Shown here piece by piece: positions 58,085 to 64,000 of a stretch of DNA of 64,000 nucleotides. How positions within the stretch are numbered: the stretch's first letter is position 1; every line of letters begins with the position of its first letter. The position numbers and the translations under genes were made by a program. The stretch comes from Odontocerum albicorne (lineage: Eukaryota; Arthropoda; Insecta; Trichoptera; Odontoceridae), in assembly GCA_949825065.1 (NCBI GenBank), contig OX463848.1:31435502-31499501 (forward strand), read 5' to 3'. The notes beneath the pieces are model-generated. The model worked only from the letters and a program-made list of their open reading frames with translations, had not been told where the DNA came from and made no database searches.

Positions 58085-58477
58085 TTAAAATTGAATCAAC
58101 GAGGCTTTCAGGATATTTGTAGATATTTTTTGTATGGTTATTAACTCCTTTTTAAAATTGTCGTCGGTTAATGGGACACTTAGCAATCTATGAAGCATAC
58201 AGTTAAAGGCGGCGAATTTATGGTTAATAGGATGGTTGGAAGTTGCTGGAATTATAGAGTCTGAAGAAGTATTTTTACTATATATATCAAAGTCAAATGT
58301 GCCATTTTTCCGAGATAATGTTAGGTCCAAGAAATTTAATTTTCCGTCCTGTTCTGTTTCTAGTGTAAATTTTATAAAAGTTTCTATAGAATTTAAATAT
58401 TTAAGAAATTGGTGTAATTGTCTATCGGTACCCGTCCAAACACAAAGAATGTCATCTGCATACCTAAACCAGCACAA
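58085..58477 (-). pseudogene. Penelope-like reverse transcriptase, C-terminal fragment
   Basis: 130 residues beginning just before the catalytic YADD box (RYADDILCVW), followed by LNSIETFIKFTLE, KLNFLDLTL and NHPINHKFAAFNCML, the post-catalytic blocks of Penelope RTs. The upstream RT fingers and palm are missing. A frame change after 58085 separates it from the linker leading to GIY-YIG. Not functional as it stands. Confidence 0.88.
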
Positions 58478-58495
58478 TTTTTTTTTAGTTTACTT

Positions 58496-60284
58496 AAACT
58501 TACTCCTAAAAATACATTTTTGAATTAAATTAATAATGATTATTTTATACTTATTTTATTAGAATTTTTCCTATGTGTGATTCTGATTTGTTCTTATTTT
58601 ACGAAAATCCAAGAGTATCAGTTAAAGTTAAACCCGTTTCCTTACGGTCTTCACCACTAAACTAATGGTTAATTATTCTCTTTAATTTTGTTTGAAATTT
58701 ATTAGGGCATTGAAATTTCATTAACTTTTTGAAAAATAATACATGAAAAAAGAGATATTCTTAATTTTGATATTTACGCGAAAAAAAATTGAATAATTCA
58801 AACAACCAGCCGTCCCACAAACAGTAGATTTACATACAACGATAGCAAGATTGAGAAAAATATCTTTTTACGAAACTAAAATCTGAAAAGGAATTATAGG
58901 AGTAACTATTAAGTTAACAGTCGGAAATAACGGATTAAACGTATTTTAATAGATGAAAGATAAACCAAATTTAATGAATAACTGTACCAATCTATAACAA
59001 CATAATAAAGTAAGAAACAATAAAGGAGCTTTTTGCAAATTGATAGTACATACCCAAACGTTTCAAGTTTACTTTCAGAAATTTTAAGATCTGCATATTA
59101 TACTAATAATTGTAAAGGAAAAAAATATTTCCAATACCAAATATTGAAGTAAATGGATATCCGAGGTGATATAACCTAAAAACAGCCTCGGGATAGGAAG
59201 TAGGAAAACGTATCGCGTTGATTAAATTTAATAAGTGAAAGAACTAAATCATTTCAAGTTGTGTATTCTAATATGAATATCTAAAATTTTCAAGGCAAAG
59301 TCTTGATATACAAATGGTTAAGTTTATATTTGAGAATAAGTTTTATGACGTTCAAGTCGTAATCTTTTGCGAAATGGACGTCCCATGCAAACAAAGTACA
59401 TCTAGGAAAAATATTTATTTGGTTATTAGAAATTTTCTTTAAAAATTCTCCATTGTGTCCATGAGTTTTTTTGCCCATTATGTTGAATTCTATTTTTATA
59501 AATTTTCATTCTATATGAAACGACAGTTTTTTTCAATATGTCAAAACAGATTAGACGTGATTTTTATTTGTTCCGTATACATATAAACAAACAAATAACA
59601 TAAAGTAAATGTCTTCTTGTGTAACATGGCAGGAATCACACTTGAACGAACCTCGAATAAGATATTTCTTTTGAAGATAAAAACCAATAATATTAATATT
59701 TTTTTATCTAATGTCATTTCGAGCATCCTGTGTTAATTCGTGGGACCCTAAAGGCAATGTTAACTTGATTTCTGGGGGGTTGTTCGAATAGCAAACAGAA
59801 GACAATGGCATGTAATATTTTACAACGCGGCCAATACACAACACGGGTCGAGGGGATGATGTGATTTATGAACGCCACGGGATTCTTCCAAGATGATTAT
59901 TTTTTAATTTTCTTCCCCAATTTTCATGGGGGAGGGGATTATGAAAAATGTTGTTCGTGAAAGTTTGCAACGTCCCTCCTTTGAGACCGGAGGTAATTAA
60001 TTTTGAATAAACTTGATTGAAGCCTCGCGATTTTTTTCAGAATTATTTATTTTTAAATAAACCAATCAATCTTCTATTCCTGTAGCGCCGTTTAGTGGCC
60101 GAAATCTTTTCAAAGTCGCTTCCGTTTTATTGTACATTACTATAATTAAAAAAGGTTTACTTTTTCTTTTCTTTTCATGTAGCTCTTCGATCTATTATTA
60201 TATTGCGAAAATAATTCTTATTTTATCTCTAACACAAGGGATATTGAAAATATATAGTAATGTACTCTATTACATTCTCATTAT
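58496..60284. other. AT-rich stretch
   Basis: No gene is supported. Short minus-strand frames at 59290-59478 and 59541-59726 match nothing I know. Confidence 0.4.
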
Positions 60285-60435
60285 ATAAAGTACAACTTGG
60301 TATGGTTATATCTTCTATCCAGACAAGTGTTGAAAAAGCCTTAAGTGAAAACCACGCAGAATACTTAAAAAAAAACTGTATTCTAACAGGAATTGACAGG
60401 CGTCTTATTAACTAGGCTATGAATGTCCTAGGTTA
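60285..60435 (-). mobile_element. SINE-A copy, diverged
   Basis: In reverse complement: GACATTCATAGCCTAGTTAA, TAAGACGCCTGTCAATTCC, body TCTGCGTGGTTTTCACTTAA, then AGAAGATATAACCATACC. Similar to the 21.3-kb copy in the body. Confidence 0.6.
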
Positions 60436-60544
60436 TCAACACTTATTCATATTATACAAGTATTGTAAAGAAAATTACATTATCAATTCATGAATTTCTT
60501 TGCTGCCGATAAGTATAAATTTTGACTGAAGTAATGGTAAGAAG

Positions 60545-60645
60545 GATAAGACAAAATGAGGCAAACGTTGTGTGTGGAAAAAATGGGAAAAAAACTGTCC
60601 CATCTACCTTACTCAAAAGGGACGTGATGTGATGGTATGTGTGTA
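60545..60645 (+). mobile_element. LINE-2 3' end
   Basis: CCATCTACCTTACTCAAAAG, GGACGTGATGTGATGGTATG is the family's 3' terminus (compare CCAATAGGGACATGATGCGA at 26.76 kb). Confidence 0.55.
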
Positions 60646-60763
60646 TGTTGTATCAGAAAATCCCTTTAAAGACGTTTATAAAACAAACAAAAAATACGAC
60701 TAGATTGCGATAAATCTGTAGCGACCTTTGCTCCCTGTGGTCGAGGCGCGAGCCGCTGTTGTT

Positions 60764-60925
60764 GTTTAGCGAGAACGAGACAGCGAAATATCTTCTGCGC
60801 CTTCCTACAAATCATATGAATACGGGACATGCAACAATAAATATATTGTTCAGCGGAAACGAGACGGCGACATATCTTCTGCGCCGTTCTACACATATTC
60901 CAAATATTATAAATACCGACGTTTA
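60764..60925. repeat. 84-bp tandem duplication with an open minus-strand frame
   Basis: The second copy begins 84 bp after the first: GTTTAGCGAGAACGAGACAG (60764) and GTTCAGCGGAAACGAGACGG (60848), each followed by CGA.ATATCTTCTGCGCC. The minus-strand frame 60666-60929 carries the repeat as MCRTAQKICRRLVSAEQ and MICRKAQKIFRCLVLAKQ. It is GC-richer than its flanks and the family is not recognised; a transposon fragment is most likely. Confidence 0.7.
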
Positions 60926-61264
60926 ACAATAAAATACCTCTTTGCTTATTCCGATTTCAAACGAGTTTTATTAAACCAATGATCATCCTCATCATCATCA
61001 TCATCTCTCCATTAGGGACAACCATTCCTAAAAATCTAATAGGGCGGGGTATTACAAAATAACTTTTGCCGTTGCCAGTCCTGTGGCGTAGAATAGTCAG
61101 TCCTTTAATGTTAGAAATATGATGGCGTGTGTAACAATAAGAAGCACTAGATGAGAACCATTTTTGAGAGGTGTTTTCAAAATTTATGGTGGTATATGAA
61201 TACTACATACATCCACTACACTGTACCTAAAGCTGAATGTGTAACCATTTCATATCGAAAAAAG

Positions 61265-61480
61265 TTTATTTGTAGTTCGTCTTCCCTTAATAAGTTTTTT
61301 GCGGTTTTCTTACCAAATATGTTTTTCTGTATATATGCTGATTTGGGTGAGTACCCCATCAAACGCCACATTCACTACTTTCCTTGGTATTTTTTGTAAT
61401 ACTTTTAATTTGTCTAAATTGAGTTCGAGTCCCGAGTCGGTGCACCCTTGAGATGAATTTGCTCTCTAAACGGCGCTCTT
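61265..61480 (+). mobile_element. SINE-C-like repeat
   Basis: TAGTTCGTCTTCCCTTAATA, GTTTTTTGCGG, CTTACCAAATATGTTTTTCT, ATATGCTGATTTGGG, GAGTACCCCATC, then GAGTTCGAGTCCCGAGTCGG, CACCCTTGAGATG and CTCTCTAAACGGCGCT. The most complete of the four copies. Confidence 0.65.
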
Positions 61481-62232
61481 TAAATTATCCTTAAAATTAT
61501 TATGCAGTATTTAACTCAGATGTCTTATGCAGACTTTTGCTTTTAGTTTTTCAACGCTCCTGATTGAGCTATTTTCACTCAATAGGTCCATGATCAATAG
61601 AGAAAACCGACATTTTGACTTGATCAACTTTTATGATATGCGGATATTATCACCGAGTAGACGTTTTACTTTTTAAATAATTATTATGCTTGTAAAAGAT
61701 TTACAAAGATACAACAGCGAGGCAATGCCTTTAGAAAATTAAAAAAGGAAATGTGATATTTATCGAACCGTAAGATTTTTCTTTGCGTGAGCAATTAATT
61801 GTTCAGTAGCTCCGTCTGAGTTGCATTGGAACTACTGGATGTAATAAAAATATTTTATGTCGTAGTATCAGTTGTACGTTTAGAAAATCTCTTGTGAATA
61901 TATCAAAAGCTTGATAGATAATGAACTCTCGTTAATTAAAGTAATAGTAATAATATCTGGTACAAAATTATTTAATGGAATAAGGAATGACTGGATAAAG
62001 GAAAAACGTTTATTAAAGACGGATGGTAAAGGTAGAGTTAAAAAATACTATGTTGGGAGAATGAGTTGTGTAAGACTTTGGAAACCCATATTTTTTTGAG
62101 TTGGTTGGAGTTTTTGTATTGAGCCTACCGTTAATTACTATGTCTCAAACTCATATGTCATTATCGAGGACTCACACTGATCGAATATTTCATCATCAAG
62201 AGCTTTTGAAATATCACTTTCGACAATATATT

Positions 62233-62514
62233 CTATCTCTCCAAATTAACTCCATGCTTGCTTGGTTCTTCTATATATTTCGTTCGCTTTGCCACCAATA
62301 GGCAAATTGATTGCCTTGAGTATGCGTATTTCTGTATCAGTTCTAGTTGTAAATCGTCCACTTTGATTGGATTGGTCGTAGAAAAGTCGTTATGCATATA
62401 TTTTGTTTTGATTAAATTCAACTTATGCACTGCGGTTGCGATAGCATCTGCCAATGCTTGAATACATTTCTGGAGCTCATTGGTATTGGAATAGAATAAA
62501 ATAATAATGCACAA
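62233..62514 (-). mobile_element. RTE-like LINE fragment
   Basis: LQKCIQALADAIATAVHKLN, LIKTKYMHNDFSTTNPIKVD and DLQLELIQKYAYSRQS match the region just after the RT catalytic box in RTE-like elements. It is a different subfamily from the neighbour at 62.6-63.5 kb. 61481-62232 has no firm feature. Confidence 0.7.
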
Positions 62515-62579
62515 ATCTTAGATGGTTTAAAAAAAAGCTATTTATGTTGGTTCCTTTTTTCTCCCAATGAAGGTTTCTA

Positions 62580-63480
62580 AAATCATCTTCTAGTAAGGTA
62601 GGTTAGGCGAGATGGCGTCATCCTGCCAAAAATCTTTGGGCATAAGGAGTTTGACTATCCATTAGTTTATACATCATCATCATTGTCAACCAGGGTCGAT
62701 CCACTGCTGGATGAAGGTCTCCCAAAGTTGACTTCAAATAGTTCGGTTATTTGCTCGTTGGTACCATGTGATGCTTCCTGATTTCATATATCCAGTGTAC
62801 CTTCGGTCTTCTGGGTCTCTTTATACCTCTTGGGTACCATTGGATTATTTCGGATGTCCACCGGGAATCTGACATCCTGACTACGTGTCATGCCCATTGT
62901 CACTTCATTTTCTTGCACACATTTATTATGTCTTCTATCTTTGTTTTATTGCGAATCCAGGTGTTTCGTTTACGGTCACTTTTTGTATATCCCATCACGT
63001 ATCTCTCCATTTGTGCGGTCTGAAGCTTTTGTGTGTTCTTTGCTGTGAGCGTCCATGTTTCACAGCCATATGTATGTACTGGGAGAATACATTGGTTGTA
63101 AACCTTTCGCTTCAAACATTTTGTGAAATCACTTTTGAAGATGTTTTTACGTTCAAATGATCTCTATGCTAATTTGTCCTTCGTGCTATTTCCTCCGATA
63201 TGCCACCTACAAAGGAAATAATTTGGCTCAATTGCACATATTCCTGGACGATTTCCAGCGGCCTTCGACCTGTAATTATTGATTTTGGGGTAGCTAAGAT
63301 GTTCATCATATATTTGGTTTTTGATATATTCATTTTTAAACCAACTTCTTTACTGACCTCTGCCAATTTCTGCAGCTGGTGCTGAAGATCATTCGGCTTT
63401 GGTGAGAATATAACAATATCGTCTGATAATCTCAAATGGCTCAGGTATTTTCCATTGATCACCAGGCCTTTATTGTCACA
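62580..63480 (-). mobile_element. RTE-like LINE, RT C-terminus to 3' end
   Basis: The minus strand reads INGKYLSHLRLSDDIVIFSP (catalytic box, normally FADD, here LSDD), QHQLQKLAEVSKEVGLKMNI, SKTKYMMN; a frame change; then YNQCILPVHTYGCETWTLTA and further decayed tail sequence (RRYTGYMKSGSITW) ending near 62680 in a TCATCATCATTGTCAACCAG tail. The front of the RT is missing. Confidence 0.8.
63169..63462 (-). pseudogene. RTE-like RT fragment with catalytic box
   Basis: 97 codons from MINGKYLSHLRLSDDIVIF to GISEEIARRTN, covering the RT catalytic box and thumb start. It ends at a stop where the full element would continue. Non-functional as it stands. Confidence 0.75.
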
Positions 63481-64000
63481 TTCCAGTTTACTAAAGATAT
63501 AGATTAAATATACATATTTTTATAATCGACTTGAATAGAAGTAGACACAACCTCAATTAAGCAAAATAAAACATTTTTCGGGTCGAAAAGTCAAGTACGA
63601 ACTCAATTTACTCCCTTTCTTGCAATTTTCTTTCAAGTGTTGTTTCCGATGAAAACGGTTAGAGGAATAAAGAATATGTTTAACCCACAGACATGGACAT
63701 CTCAATATTTGTCCTACAAATAAATAAACAAACTTTTTTCCTAATAATTATTATAAATTGGCAATTTATAAAGCGTTGTCTCGAAATAAAAATCACCTTG
63801 AAAATTTTCATTTCAAATGATATCTTAGAGCAAGATTAAAATAAGAAAATGAATTTTAGTATATCATAGATAACCTCTCTTTGGCCAGTTGGTAACATAT
63901 GCAGCTTCTTTCTTGAATTATGGAAACTATGCCGGCACATTGTTGAGGTCCGTAAGAAGATTTATTACAATTTTTGACATTCGCACTGAGAATGTGGTTC
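63481..64000. other. AT-rich end of window
   Basis: No recognised feature. Confidence 0.5.

Larger units (their letters stand above)
57360..58495 (-). mobile_element. Penelope-like element, 3' half
   Basis: On the minus strand, RT sequence with RYADDILCVW (58477-58085), a frameshifted linker, a GIY-YIG endonuclease (57903-57517) and a 3' terminal sequence (57480-57360). The order RT then GIY-YIG is the hallmark of Penelope-like retroelements. The copy is cut at about 58495, just upstream of the YADD motif, so N-terminal RT motifs are absent. Confidence 0.9.

Overview
The window looks like AT-rich nuclear DNA of an arthropod, most likely an insect. It has spliced GT-AG introns, no operon-like gene packing, and many decayed LINEs, tRNA-derived SINEs, Penelope-like and DNA-transposon remnants. 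The order cannot be fixed from the sequence alone. No rRNA gene, functional tRNA gene, CRISPR array or prokaryotic signal was seen.

One convincing host gene was found: a five-exon, plus-strand gene at 20757-32417 for a 1229-residue leucine-rich-repeat surface protein of the chaoptin family. It has a signal peptide, a cysteine-rich LRRNT cap, about 1075 residues of LRRs (mostly in one 2972-bp exon), a four-cysteine LRRCT cap, and a hydrophobic C-terminus suited to a GPI anchor or a single membrane span. All four introns have GT-AG ends and consistent phase. A decayed, stop-containing copy of its first coding exon lies 182 bp upstream.

Layout: 1-15500 holds LINE and SINE fragments, tandem duplications, a 55-bp array and a piggyBac-like fragment. 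15580-19200 is a stack of two RTE-type LINE pieces (minus) and one CR1/L2-like LINE 3' end (plus). 20200-32600 is the SINE-C copy, the decayed exon and the gene, whose 6-kb first intron holds a SINE-A copy, a Tc1/mariner remnant, another SINE-A head, a SINE-B copy and a LINE piece. 32600-41000 is mostly AT-rich with tandem arrays and LINE scraps. 41000-46200 has a Tc1/mariner deletion derivative, a LINE C-terminus with a zinc finger and a likely piggyBac non-autonomous element. 47000-56900 is rich in minisatellites, a degenerate alternating satellite, nested insertions and a perfect 28-bp inverted repeat. 57360-58490 is the 3' half of a Penelope-like element (reverse transcriptase plus GIY-YIG). 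60280-63480 holds further SINE and RTE fragments.

Several repeat families recur and interact. A tRNA-headed SINE (SINE-A) has a 3' tail like that of the CR1/L2-like LINE here, which suggests it used that LINE for mobilisation. Penelope terminal units occur in direct and inverted pairs, and once fused directly to the LINE 3' end.
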